A stretch of DNA of 8,277 nucleotides, taken from positions 1 through 8,277 of the forward strand of contig DIRG01000006.1 in NCBI GenBank assembly GCA_002427475.1, read 5' to 3'. The stretch is from Mageeibacillus sp. UBA5442 (GTDB taxonomy: Bacteria > Bacillota > Clostridia > Saccharofermentanales > DTU023). The translations under genes were made by a program, and so were the position numbers. Under the pieces are notes generated by a model. The model had not been told where the DNA came from. It searched no databases and saw nothing but the letters and a program-made list of their open reading frames with translations. This document shows positions 1 to 6,540 of the stretch, piece by piece (positions within the stretch are counted from its first letter, which is position 1; every line of letters starts with the position of its first letter).

Positions 1-16
1 TGAATAGTATGTCATC

Positions 17-44
17 TTTTTATAATGATAAATTTTTGTATAAT
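17..44 (+). promoter_or_regulatory. Probable promoter of the DivIVA-like / GH3 / flavin reductase operon
   Basis: A perfect TATAAT lies at 39-44, with only a weak -35 candidate (TTTTTA, 17-22, 16-base spacer). A second TATAAT at 21-26 would have its -35 at or beyond the window edge. The surrounding 50 bases are very AT-rich compared with the genes, as expected of a promoter. Transcription from the 39-44 box would start near base 51 and give an untranslated leader of about 70 bases, in which I see no riboswitch or strong hairpin. The -10 is convincing by eye; the -35 assignment is not. Confidence 0.45.
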
Positions 45-119
45 GTAGTTCCAAGTACTGGATTTTCTAATTCACCAACACAGCCCTGACCGGCTATGAA
101 GGATCGCGAGGACTAAGCC

Positions 120-749
120 ATGGCAAAATCAATTAAATACCGTTTTGACGAAGTTATGCTCCGCTATGTCAAAGAGCTGAGCATCAAGACGACTGCTTTC
201 GGCGGTTATGACAGAGACGATGTGTACGAGAAAATCAAAGAACTGATTTCTCAGGCACGGAAAGTTTGCGAGGATGTCTACGAAGAAGCAGTCAGTGAAC
301 TTGGAGCTGAAGCTGCTCATAACGGAACGCAGCTAGATCAAGCCCAGATAGATGGCCTCTTAGAAGAGGTTGATAGTCTTGAAGGCAAAGTCGCCGAATT
401 TGAGGCCAGAGAAGTGGGGCTCCAAGAGGAAGTTCAATCTCTTCAGCAGAAACTGAGTTCCTTTGATGAGAGTCGAGAGAAGCTGGAGCGAGCAAACGAG
501 ATCCTACATGAGGCTCGCCTTGAGGCCGATCGCATCATTAGCGAAGGCAGAGAAAAGGGTGAACAGGAAGTGCTCCTCGGTCGTGCCAAGAGTAGGAACG
601 AAACAGAAGAGGCTCAAAAGCACTTAGATGACTTAAGAGCGAAAAGCCAGAAGCTGCAAGACTATCTTCGCGGCGGCGAAGATATACAGCGGCAAATACA
701 GGCTTATGCCGACTCGCTAAGCCTTAATGACCAGGATCATCATGACTAA
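120..749 (+). CDS. DivIVA-like coiled-coil protein
   Basis: A 209-residue soluble, highly charged protein with no signal peptide or membrane segment. Near the N-terminus, residues 27-35 read FGGYDRDDV, resembling the conserved GYD..EVD turn of the DivIVA/GpsB lipid-binding domain. Residues 75-200 are almost pure coiled coil rich in Glu, Lys, Leu and Gln. Within this, residues 128-150 (ILHEARLEADRII then GREKGEQE) match the alanine/glutamate heptad style of DivIVA tails. Family members mark curved membrane at poles or division sites and recruit partners, but the N-terminal 20 residues here do not clearly match the usual DivIVA start, so function is inferred. The ATG at 120 is supported by GAGGA at 108-112 with a 7-base spacer. 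Its stop overlaps the start of the GH3 gene, implying co-transcription and translational coupling. An alternative reading is a generic coiled-coil hypothetical protein. Confidence 0.6.
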   Translation: MAKSIKYRFDEVMLRYVKELSIKTTAFGGYDRDDVYEKIKELISQARKVCEDVYEEAVSELGAEAAHNGTQLDQAQIDGLLEEVDSLEGKVAEFEAREVGLQEEVQSLQQKLSSFDESREKLERANEILHEARLEADRIISEGREKGEQEVLLGRAKSRNETEEAQKHLDDLRAKSQKLQDYLRGGEDIQRQIQAYADSLSLNDQDHHD

Positions 750-3189
750 GCTGTCACAACTTAGCCTGGAAGAGAAAGCGGCCCTACTTAGCGGACGCTT
801 CCAGAAAACGACTCTGCCCGTAGCGCGACTTGACCTGCCTGCTTTGCGTTTTAGTGACGGGCCTCACGGGGTGCGGGCCGAAGATCCACAAGGCGACAGT
901 CTCGGCGGTATCAGCGACAGCTTGCCTGCGACTTGCTTTCCGCCCGCCGCTACGAGCGCGTGTAGCTGGGATCCTGAACTCTTGTACAGAATGGGAGTGG
1001 CGCTGGCAGATGAGTGTCGGCACTATGGAATACATGTGCTCTTGGGGCCGGCAGTCAACATCAAACGAAACCCCCTCGCAGGCAGAAATTTTGAATATTT
1101 TTCCGAGGATCCACACGTAACTTCCGAACTGGGAACTGCGGTTAGCAAAGGCATTCAGAGTCAGGGCGTGGGCGTGTCGCTCAAACATTTCGCAGCCAAC
1201 AACAGCGAAAATTATCGTTTTACAGGAAATTCCATTGTCGATATCAGGGCTTTGCGAGAAATCTATCTCAAAGGCTTTGAACAGATTGTGAAAAAGTCCC
1301 AGCCCACCACTTTAATGTGCGCCTATAATCAGATCAACGGGGTCTTTTGCGCCCAAAACAAGTGGCTGCTAAGTGACGTACTGCGAGAAGAGTGGGGCTT
1401 TGAAGGTCTTGTCATGACCGATTGGGGTGCTACCACGGAGCGAGAAAAAGATCTGGCAGCGGGCCTGGACTTGGAGATGCCGGGAATGGTTCCTCAAAAC
1501 GTGAGCCGTGTTGTGGATGCTGTAAAGGCGGGAACTTTGTCCACCGAAGCTCTCGACGCAGCTGTCACGAATCTCTTGCGACTTATCGAAAGAGTTTATC
1601 GAGAAGAGCAGCAGCCCTGTGATTTTGCAGCTAACGCCGACTTGGTGGCGGAGATTGCCTGCAAAAGTGCCGTACTGATGAAAAATGAAAACGCTGCACT
1701 TCCTCTTAGTAAAAACAAGAGATATCTCGTAATAGGCGACCTTTTCCGCTTTATGCGATATCAGGGTTCAGGCTCTTCCCTTATCAACCCGGCTTTTCTA
1801 CGCACCCCGGAAGATCAGTTTAGGCAGCAAGGTGTTGACTACGATTACATCAGGGGTTACCGGGAAAGTGAAATCGATTTAGAGACGGAATATTTGAACG
1901 AGGCTTTGGAAAAAGCCAAAGACGCCGAAAACATCTTGCTCTTTCTCGGACAGACTGATTATGTGGAGTCGGAAGGTTTTGATCGCGAATCGATGACCCT
2001 GCCAAAGAATCAACTAGCTCTAATCAAGGAAGTGATTAAGCTGGGGAAACGCCCCATTGTGGTGCTTTTTGGGGGAAGTCCGGTTGAGCTTCCTTTCGCC
2101 GATGATTGTGTTGCGATTCTCAATATGATGCTCCCCGGACAAATGGGAGGAGAGGCTACTTATAAGCTGCTTTTCGGAGAAGAAAATCCTTCGGGCAAGC
2201 TGGCTGAGACATGGCCACTAAGATATAAAGACGTCCCTTATGGCGACAGTTTTTCTAAAAACCCCTTGGAGTTTTATCGCGAATCAATCTTTGTGGGCTA
2301 TCGCTACTACGAGACAGTAAATAAAAAGGTCCGATTCCCGTTCGGTCATGGTTTAAGCTATACAAATTTCTCTTATAGCGATCCGATTGTCGAAAAACAT
2401 GATCAGAACTACATTGTCTCTCTGGACTTAAGTAACACAGGTGCTGTGGATGGTGCTGAGATTGTGCAGCTCTACGTGTCCGCCCCCAAGAGCAACGTAT
2501 TCAAGCCTGTTCGAGAGCTGCGGGCTTTTCAGAGAGTTAGCTTAAAAGCAGGAGAAAGCAAGCGCATCAAGCTCTCACTCCCCGAAGCAGAGCTGCGGTA
2601 CTATCATCCACTCTTGAAACGCTGGGTTCTGGAACCCGGGCTTTATAAATTTCAGCTTGCAACCAGCAGTAGCGATATTCGACTGGTAGTGGACGTGGAG
2701 ATGGCAGGCGAAGATGTTCCACACCCGTACTCTGCGGAAATTTCTGCCGCTTACAGAAATCCTGCCCAGATCTCCGATGCACAGTTTGAAGAACTCCTCG
2801 CTACTCCACTGCCACAATATGAGATGGGTAAGCGTCCCTACACTTACGAAACGGCAATCGGTGAGTTTGACAGTTTTTTTGGCAAAATCATTAGAAAAAT
2901 TCTGGTGGGAATGGGCACAAAGCAATATAAGAAGGCTTTGAAGCTGCCCGATTCAACGGAAAGAGAGCGTGAGAAAAAAGCGGGACTTTTCATTGCCAAG
3001 ATGATGCCATCCAATTCGCTGCGTTCACTCTGCTATTCATCCAGCGGTGCATTATCTTACCCGTTATCCTTACTGCTGCTGGACTTTGCTAACGGCCGCC
3101 CCCTAAGAGGTCTGACAAGATTGTTTACGGCGAGAATGGGAGATTCTGAGAAACGGAACGGGCCGCAGCACCTTAAGCCTAGTCAATGA
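742..3189 (+). CDS. GH3 family beta-glucosidase, cytoplasmic
   Basis: An 815-residue glycoside hydrolase family 3 enzyme expected to release glucose (or a related sugar) from the non-reducing end of beta-glucosides by double displacement. The TIM-barrel domain (about 1-300) shows SDGPHGVR (D39), RNFEYFSEDP (115-124), KHFAANNSE (148-156) and VMTDWGA with the nucleophile D227. The alpha/beta sandwich domain carries ESEGFDR, with E411 as the likely acid/base. A fibronectin-III-like domain follows (about 555-650, with VQLYVSAP and KPVRELRAFQRV), then a C-terminal extension of about 150 residues seen in many Firmicute GH3 enzymes. There is no signal peptide, so the substrate must be imported or be an intracellular glycoside. 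I chose ATG 742 over the in-frame ATG 727 because AGGAT at 733-737 lies just upstream and 727 has no Shine-Dalgarno. The 742 start overlaps the previous stop by 8 bases. Exact substrate specificity cannot be read from sequence. Confidence 0.93.
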   Translation: MTKLSQLSLEEKAALLSGRFQKTTLPVARLDLPALRFSDGPHGVRAEDPQGDSLGGISDSLPATCFPPAATSACSWDPELLYRMGVALADECRHYGIHVLLGPAVNIKRNPLAGRNFEYFSEDPHVTSELGTAVSKGIQSQGVGVSLKHFAANNSENYRFTGNSIVDIRALREIYLKGFEQIVKKSQPTTLMCAYNQINGVFCAQNKWLLSDVLREEWGFEGLVMTDWGATTEREKDLAAGLDLEMPGMVPQNVSRVVDAVKAGTLSTEALDAAVTNLLRLIERVYREEQQPCDFAANADLVAEIACKSAVLMKNENAALPLSKNKRYLVIGDLFRFMRYQGSGSSLINPAFLRTPEDQFRQQGVDYDYIRGYRESEIDLETEYLNEALEKAKDAENILLFLGQTDYVESEGFDRESMTLPKNQLALIKEVIKLGKRPIVVLFGGSPVELPFADDCVAILNMMLPGQMGGEATYKLLFGEENPSGKLAETWPLRYKDVPYGDSFSKNPLEFYRESIFVGYRYYETVNKKVRFPFGHGLSYTNFSYSDPIVEKHDQNYIVSLDLSNTGAVDGAEIVQLYVSAPKSNVFKPVRELRAFQRVSLKAGESKRIKLSLPEAELRYYHPLLKRWVLEPGLYKFQLATSSSDIRLVVDVEMAGEDVPHPYSAEISAAYRNPAQISDAQFEELLATPLPQYEMGKRPYTYETAIGEFDSFFGKIIRKILVGMGTKQYKKALKLPDSTEREREKKAGLFIAKMMPSNSLRSLCYSSSGALSYPLSLLLLDFANGRPLRGLTRLFTARMGDSEKRNGPQHLKPSQ

Positions 3190-3215
3190 GTAAAAAAGAA
3201 TAGATTGGAGAATTT

Positions 3216-3734
3216 ATGGAAAATTTTAAAGGCATAGATCCAAAAAGTGTCTATTTCAACCCTTTCAGCGTCCTGGATGATACTTGGATGTTAATAACTG
3301 CTCAAGCGGGAGATGAAGTCAATACTATGACCGCCTCGTGGGGCGGGTTTGGCGTGCTCTGGAACAAAAATGTGGCTTACATTTTTGTTCGTCCGCAGCG
3401 CTATACGCGGGAGCTGATCGATCAGGCAGATTATTTTTCGTTGAATATTTTGAATCACGAAAAATATAAAAAAGACTTGGAATATCTGGGTAGTGCTTCA
3501 GGTCGCAATGAAGATAAGATTGAGAAGGCTAAGCTCACGCTCGCTTATAGAAACGATGTGCCCTATTTTGTAGAGGCGGAATATGTGCTAACTTGCCGCA
3601 AACTTAGCCGACAACAAATTGCTAAAGATAGTTTTATTGCGACAGAGATCGCGGATCAAAACTATCCGTCAGACGATTTCAGCATTGTCTATGTCGGAGA
3701 GATCGAAGAATTCCTCGTCAACGAAGAAGCTTAG
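3216..3734 (+). CDS. Flavin reductase-like (split-barrel FMN-binding) protein
   Basis: A 172-residue protein of the flavin reductase-like domain family (PF01613 type), a split-barrel FMN-binding fold. Residues 36-45 (NTMTASWGGF) match the conserved NxMT.SW FMN-phosphate-binding turn. VAYIFVRPQRYT (53-64) matches the following strand and loop, and FSLNIL (74-79) the next core strand. The length is typical for the family. Members reduce free flavin with NAD(P)H or simply hold FMN for electron transfer; the partner here is unknown. GGAG at 3207-3210 lies 5 bases before the ATG. It begins 26 bases after the GH3 stop with no terminator between, so it is probably the last gene of that operon. No functional link to beta-glucoside hydrolysis is apparent. 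Confidence 0.88.
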   Translation: MENFKGIDPKSVYFNPFSVLDDTWMLITAQAGDEVNTMTASWGGFGVLWNKNVAYIFVRPQRYTRELIDQADYFSLNILNHEKYKKDLEYLGSASGRNEDKIEKAKLTLAYRNDVPYFVEAEYVLTCRKLSRQQIAKDSFIATEIADQNYPSDDFSIVYVGEIEEFLVNEEA

Positions 3735-3757
3735 AGCTCTCCGACGTTAGTGCCGAA

Positions 3758-5206
3758 TTACAACGAATCGCCGAAGTCTTGGCGGAAGCGCACTGCCAGG
3801 TTTTCTTGCCAATCAGAGGTCGCTTCTAGTTCGCCGGTAAAGAAGCGTAAAATTTTAGGTTCTCTAGTGAAGCGGAGACCACCGATGAGCTCGCGATTTT
3901 GCCACAACCAATGTACACGGTCAATGCAGTATTTTATTTGACTTAGTGTGAAAACCCGTCGCGGAACGGCGAGACGCAGCAATTCCATGGAAGCTAGTTT
4001 CTCGCTGCCGTCGGGATTGCGATCCTCGCTCAAGGTACCCCTCTCCATCCCCCGGATACTTCCCGCAATGTACAGTGCGGATGCCAGGGCGGCAGCAGGA
4101 TATTGCTGAGCGGGCAGATGCGCAACGAATTCTTTGGCATTTAAGTGGCAGCCCAAGCCGCCGGCAGGAGTTACTACGGGAACGCCTAAATGTGTCAGCT
4201 CGCCAACCATATATTCGATGAACTCAGGACCCTGTGAAATCACGCTCTCGTCCATGGATTCCTCTAAACCCACTGTAATCGCAGCCATCTCGCGAACGGA
4301 CATGCCACCGTAGGTCAGGAAGCCCTCATTTAGAACGATAAGCTCTTGTAGAGGTCCAAGGAAGGGGCTGTCTTTTCGAACAGCAATCCCGCCGCCTTTA
4401 GCAAAGCCGAATTTTCTTGCAGAAAAGTAGATGATATCGCAACAGTCGGCGATTGCGCGCATGATCTCACGAATAGAGAGATTATGGCAGCTCTCTTCAC
4501 GTTTTTTTATGAAATATAAATTATCTTGTACCAGCGAGGCATCCAGAATGAGGGGGATACCTTCTTCGCGGCAAATTTCTGCTGTTTCCTGCAGATTAGC
4601 TAAGGAAAATGGTTGCCCACCTATCAGGTTGGCTCCGGCTTCCATGCGGACAAAAGGAATATTCCGTTTGCGGTTTTGTAAGGTCTCGCGGAGCGCGGCA
4701 GTATCCATGTTGCCTTTGAACAACTGATCGCTATTAGGGTCCTCACCGCCGGCACAAAGCAGCTCTAATACTTCTCCCCCGCAGCGAACGATGTGGGCTC
4801 TCGTTGTCGTAAAATGGTAATTCATGGGCAGGAGATCCCCATCCTGAACCAAAAGGTCAGCTATGACTTTCTCACAACCGCGTCCCTGATGGGCAGGTAA
4901 GAAGTGCTCCATGCCAAATAAATCGTTAATTTTTTCTTCAAGCTGGAAAAATGTTTCGCTTCCCGCATAGGCGTCGTCTGCGTCCATCATTGCTGCTAAC
5001 TGCTTATCGCTCATAGCGTTGACGCCGCTGTCGGTTAGCATGTCCAAGTAGACATCGCGGTTTTTCAACAGATATAAATTGTTGCTGGCCTCCTGCAGTT
5101 TTAGCAATCTCTCCTCTACCGGCTGCAGTTCCAGCTTTTGGACGATGCGCACTTTATGGCGCTCCAGCGGTATGTTCTCTCCACTAAACAATCGAATTTC
5201 TTGCAT
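3758..5206 (-). CDS. Tyrosine phenol-lyase/tryptophanase-family PLP beta-eliminating lyase, divergent active site
   Basis: A 482-residue fold-type I PLP enzyme of the TPL/TnaA family, which cleaves aromatic amino acids to pyruvate, ammonia and phenol or indole. By alignment from memory with Citrobacter TPL, conserved positions include Y80 (TPL Y71), Q107-R109 (Q98-R100), N193 (N185), D222 (D214), the Schiff-base lysine K265 (K257) and the carboxylate-binding R411 (R404). TPL-type specificity residues T133 (T124), R389 (R381) and F455-F456 (F448-F449) are present, favouring TPL over tryptophanase. Oddities are L225 where the family has the PLP-contacting Arg217, R264-K265-F266 in place of the usual KKD, L351 in place of His343, and about 20 extra C-terminal residues. 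The ATG at 5206 has GGAGGA at 5219-5214 with a 7-base spacer, so the longer in-frame TTG start at 5221 is rejected. It sits directly downstream of a tyrosine-type T-box. The substrate and reaction direction are uncertain. Confidence 0.9.
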   Translation of the reverse strand: MQEIRLFSGENIPLERHKVRIVQKLELQPVEERLLKLQEASNNLYLLKNRDVYLDMLTDSGVNAMSDKQLAAMMDADDAYAGSETFFQLEEKINDLFGMEHFLPAHQGRGCEKVIADLLVQDGDLLPMNYHFTTTRAHIVRCGGEVLELLCAGGEDPNSDQLFKGNMDTAALRETLQNRKRNIPFVRMEAGANLIGGQPFSLANLQETAEICREEGIPLILDASLVQDNLYFIKKREESCHNLSIREIMRAIADCCDIIYFSARKFGFAKGGGIAVRKDSPFLGPLQELIVLNEGFLTYGGMSVREMAAITVGLEESMDESVISQGPEFIEYMVGELTHLGVPVVTPAGGLGCHLNAKEFVAHLPAQQYPAAALASALYIAGSIRGMERGTLSEDRNPDGSEKLASMELLRLAVPRRVFTLSQIKYCIDRVHWLWQNRELIGGLRFTREPKILRFFTGELEATSDWQENLAVRFRQDFGDSL

Positions 5207-5260
5207 GTCTCTTTCCTCCAATTTTTTGTGATTGTCGATAGCATGCAGGGAAGGATTGCA

Positions 5261-5298
5261 AAAAGAAAAACGCCCTTCCTGCTATGCGCAAGAGGACG
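5261..5298 (-). terminator. T-box intrinsic terminator
   Basis: On the minus strand an 11-bp stem (5298-5288 with 5282-5271, one bulged A at 5276) closes a GCATA loop and runs straight into TTTTTCTTTT (5270-5261). Its 5' arm shares CGTCCTCT (5298-5291) with the antiterminator 3' side, so the two folds are mutually exclusive, as in a standard T-box. It lies about 55 bases before the lyase ATG and is expected to stop transcription when tRNA-Tyr is charged. Confidence 0.93.
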
Positions 5299-5551
5299 TC
5301 AGAGACGTGATACCACCTCTTTTCACTTTCAACTCACATTGAAAGTCTCGACAGGTTCTCAACACAAGGACCGAAGTCTGAGTTTTTAAACCTTAACGCT
5401 GTTACGGGCGCACCCGTCGTCTCCTACTCTAAGTTCAGGACGCTGCTCCGAAGATGTATTCACATCGCTTTGATTTAATGCCTTGCACCACACGGCATCT
5501 CTCTGGAAATCGACAGCGAAGCTACTTCTTCTTCATCAATGCATTTGCTTG
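5261..5551 (-). promoter_or_regulatory. T-box riboswitch, tyrosine specifier (UAC)
   Basis: A transcription-attenuating T-box leader on the minus strand; positions descend 5' to 3'. Stem I has the specifier loop with the loop-E pair AGUA (5526-5523) and GAA (5461-5459), followed at once by UAC (5458-5456) then A, a tyrosine codon. Above it are CGCU/AGCG and GAUUU/AAAUC helices, the conserved AGAGAG (5504-5499) and a distal hairpin AUGCC/GGCAU with a GGUG loop. A stem II region holds AGAGUAGG and the hairpin ACGGG-UGCG-CCCGU. Stem III is a perfect 8-bp hairpin (5346-5339 with 5332-5325). The antiterminator (5320-5291) is AGAGG/CCUCU plus ACG/CGU around the bulge UGGUAUC. Its UGGU (5315-5312) would pair with the ACCA end of tRNA-Tyr. 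Uncharged tRNA-Tyr should therefore allow read-through into the lyase gene. All elements are visible; the binding itself is inferred from the family. Confidence 0.95.
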
Positions 5552-5557
5552 AAGGAG

Positions 5558-5586
5558 AAGATACCATATGAATAATTATTTGTAAA
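5558..5586 (-). promoter_or_regulatory. Promoter of the T-box leader and lyase gene
   Basis: On the minus strand TTTACA (5586-5581) is followed by exactly 17 bases and TATCTT (5563-5558), with a TGn extended -10 element immediately before the -10. The predicted start is near 5551, about 25 bases ahead of the specifier-loop AGUA, which is the right place for a T-box transcript. The promoter lies between the cupin stop codon and the leader, so the lyase can be transcribed independently of the cupin gene. Confidence 0.75.
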
Positions 5587-5596
5587 GCCCGATCAA

Positions 5597-5950
5597 TTAT
5601 TCAACGTCATAATTCAGAGCAGCTTCGTCGGTGGGAAAAAAGACACAGAGCCATAAGCAAGGATCTGATGTGCGTGTCACTTGATGTCTACGACCTGCTT
5701 CCAAGAAGAGGAAGTCGCCACAGCGCAAGGCGACGGTATGATTGTGTTCGTCAGGAAAAGTGATTTCGGCCTCACCGACCAAAACCATGACCCACTCGTC
5801 CTCCTCTTGTTCATAGATTTCGCTCGTTTGTCCTTGCGAAAGGATACGCGTGATGCGCACAGAGTCCCTGTTCAATAGATCTTCCTCGTGTTCGAAGCGA
5901 CTTGCATCAGGGAGGTTTTGAAAAATATTACTCAAATTATTCTTATCCAT
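5597..5950 (-). CDS. Small single-domain cupin protein
   Basis: A 117-residue cupin. The N-terminus (NLSNIFQNLPDASRFE) and the segment SQGQTSEIYEQEEDEWVMVLVGEAEITF (split here as residues 38-52 and 53-65) match a common class of small cupins with an EWV..L.GEA core. The second motif is GDFLFLEAGRRHQVTRT (78-94), with H89 as the retained histidine. The two first-motif histidines of classical metal cupins are replaced by Y46 and Q48, leaving E52 and H89 as the only obvious ligands, so catalysis is not assured; a ligand-binding or structural role is as likely. The ATG at 5950 has no good Shine-Dalgarno, and I see no better in-frame start. It lies upstream of the T-box leader on the same strand, but that leader has its own promoter. 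No specific function can be assigned. Confidence 0.82.
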   Translation of the reverse strand: MDKNNLSNIFQNLPDASRFEHEEDLLNRDSVRITRILSQGQTSEIYEQEEDEWVMVLVGEAEITFPDEHNHTVALRCGDFLFLEAGRRHQVTRTSDPCLWLCVFFPTDEAALNYDVE

Positions 5951-5980
5951 AAAAGGCCAACTTTCAGCTTTGTGATTTCG

Positions 5981-6046
5981 TTACGTGTCGTAATCGCAGC
6001 GATTCTTATGTATGTATACTATAATTGCTCTGTGCTATGATCAAGT
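5981..6046. promoter_or_regulatory. Divergent cupin/GNAT control region with two abutting inverted repeats
   Basis: The 115-base gap between the divergent cupin and GNAT genes holds TTACG-TGT-CGTAA (5981-5993), overlapping by two bases the perfect repeat AATCGC-A-GCGATT (5992-6004). These resemble operator half-sites. Just beyond is a plus-strand TATAAT (6020-6025), for which I find no good -35. On the minus strand TTGATC (6044-6039), a 17-base spacer and TAGTAT (6021-6016) form a plausible cupin promoter overlapping it. The repeats would lie upstream of the GNAT start site and inside the cupin leader. A regulator acting on both genes is an inference. Confidence 0.4.
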
Positions 6047-6065
6047 AAAAATTCCGGAGGTGACC

Positions 6066-6515
6066 ATGCCTGAGGCAAAAATTGATATTAGAGAAATAGA
6101 GTACGGAACTGAAGATTATGAGCAGACGCTGTATCTGCGGCATGAGGTACTGCGGAGGCCTTGGGGACGCTCTATAGCGGAAGATGACCTCGACCACGAA
6201 GCAAATGACCTTCTTATCGGAGCTTTTGCTGGAGAAAAACTGGTCGGTCTCGGTACTCTGGTCTGGTTAGAGGATGACGCAGCACAGGCTCGTTACATGG
6301 CGATTGATGAGGCTTATCGCCAAGAAGGGATCGGCAGCCGGATTTTAGAGACTCTGGAGAATGCCGCACGCGAAGCTGGCAAAAGCAAGATGATCCTCAA
6401 TGCCAGAGAGAAGGCGATTCCCTTTTACGAAAAACATGGATACAGCTTAACAGGCGAACTCAAGGTTCCGCCTTTTATCCCCATCCCTCATGCCATGATG
6501 GAAAAGAACTTATAA
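6066..6515 (+). CDS. GNAT family N-acetyltransferase
   Basis: A 149-residue single-domain GNAT enzyme, expected to transfer an acetyl group from acetyl-CoA to an amine. LRHEVLRRPWG (24-34) is the N-terminal signature of an ElaA/YitI-like subgroup. Motif A is ARYMAIDEAYRQEGIGSRIL (75-94), with the acetyl-CoA pyrophosphate-binding loop QEGIGS (86-91). Motif B follows as LNAREKAIPFYEKHGY (111-126), and the end PHAMMEKNL is also typical. The acceptor is unknown. I chose ATG 6066 because GGAGGTGA at 6056-6063 precedes it; the longer in-frame start at 6012 would put the promoter-like TATAAT inside the gene. It is followed 25 bases later by the aminopeptidase gene and is probably co-transcribed with it. 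Confidence 0.9.
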   Translation: MPEAKIDIREIEYGTEDYEQTLYLRHEVLRRPWGRSIAEDDLDHEANDLLIGAFAGEKLVGLGTLVWLEDDAAQARYMAIDEAYRQEGIGSRILETLENAAREAGKSKMILNAREKAIPFYEKHGYSLTGELKVPPFIPIPHAMMEKNL

Positions 6516-6540
6516 TTAAAAACTAGCATTGGAGGCTTAT

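Noticed and set aside
727..741. Earlier in-frame ATG for the GH3 gene
   Set aside because: No Shine-Dalgarno precedes 727, whereas 742 has AGGAT at a usable distance, and family homology begins after 742.
784..1188. Open frame of 134 codons on the minus strand within the GH3 gene
   Set aside because: It lies entirely opposite the well-supported glycosidase reading frame, has no ribosome-binding site and its translation resembles no family.
3758..5206. Calling the lyase a tryptophanase
   Set aside because: Thr, Arg and Phe at the TPL-specific positions (T133, R389, F455) and the Tyr T-box argue against tryptophan as substrate, although automatic annotation may well say tryptophanase.
5207..5221. 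Extension of the lyase gene to a TTG start at 5221
   Set aside because: That would translate through the GGAGGA ribosome-binding site, which is perfectly spaced for ATG 5206.
5138..5389. Plus-strand open frame of 83 codons across the T-box region
   Set aside because: It runs antisense to the lyase start and T-box structures, and has no plausible start signal or recognisable domain.
5681..5878. Plus-strand open frame opposite the cupin
   Set aside because: Antisense shadow of the cupin gene, whose translation has clear family motifs.
6012..6065. Longer GNAT start at 6012
   Set aside because: The added residues match no GNAT N-terminus, contain the promoter-like TATAAT, and skip the strong GGAGGTGA site used by ATG 6066.
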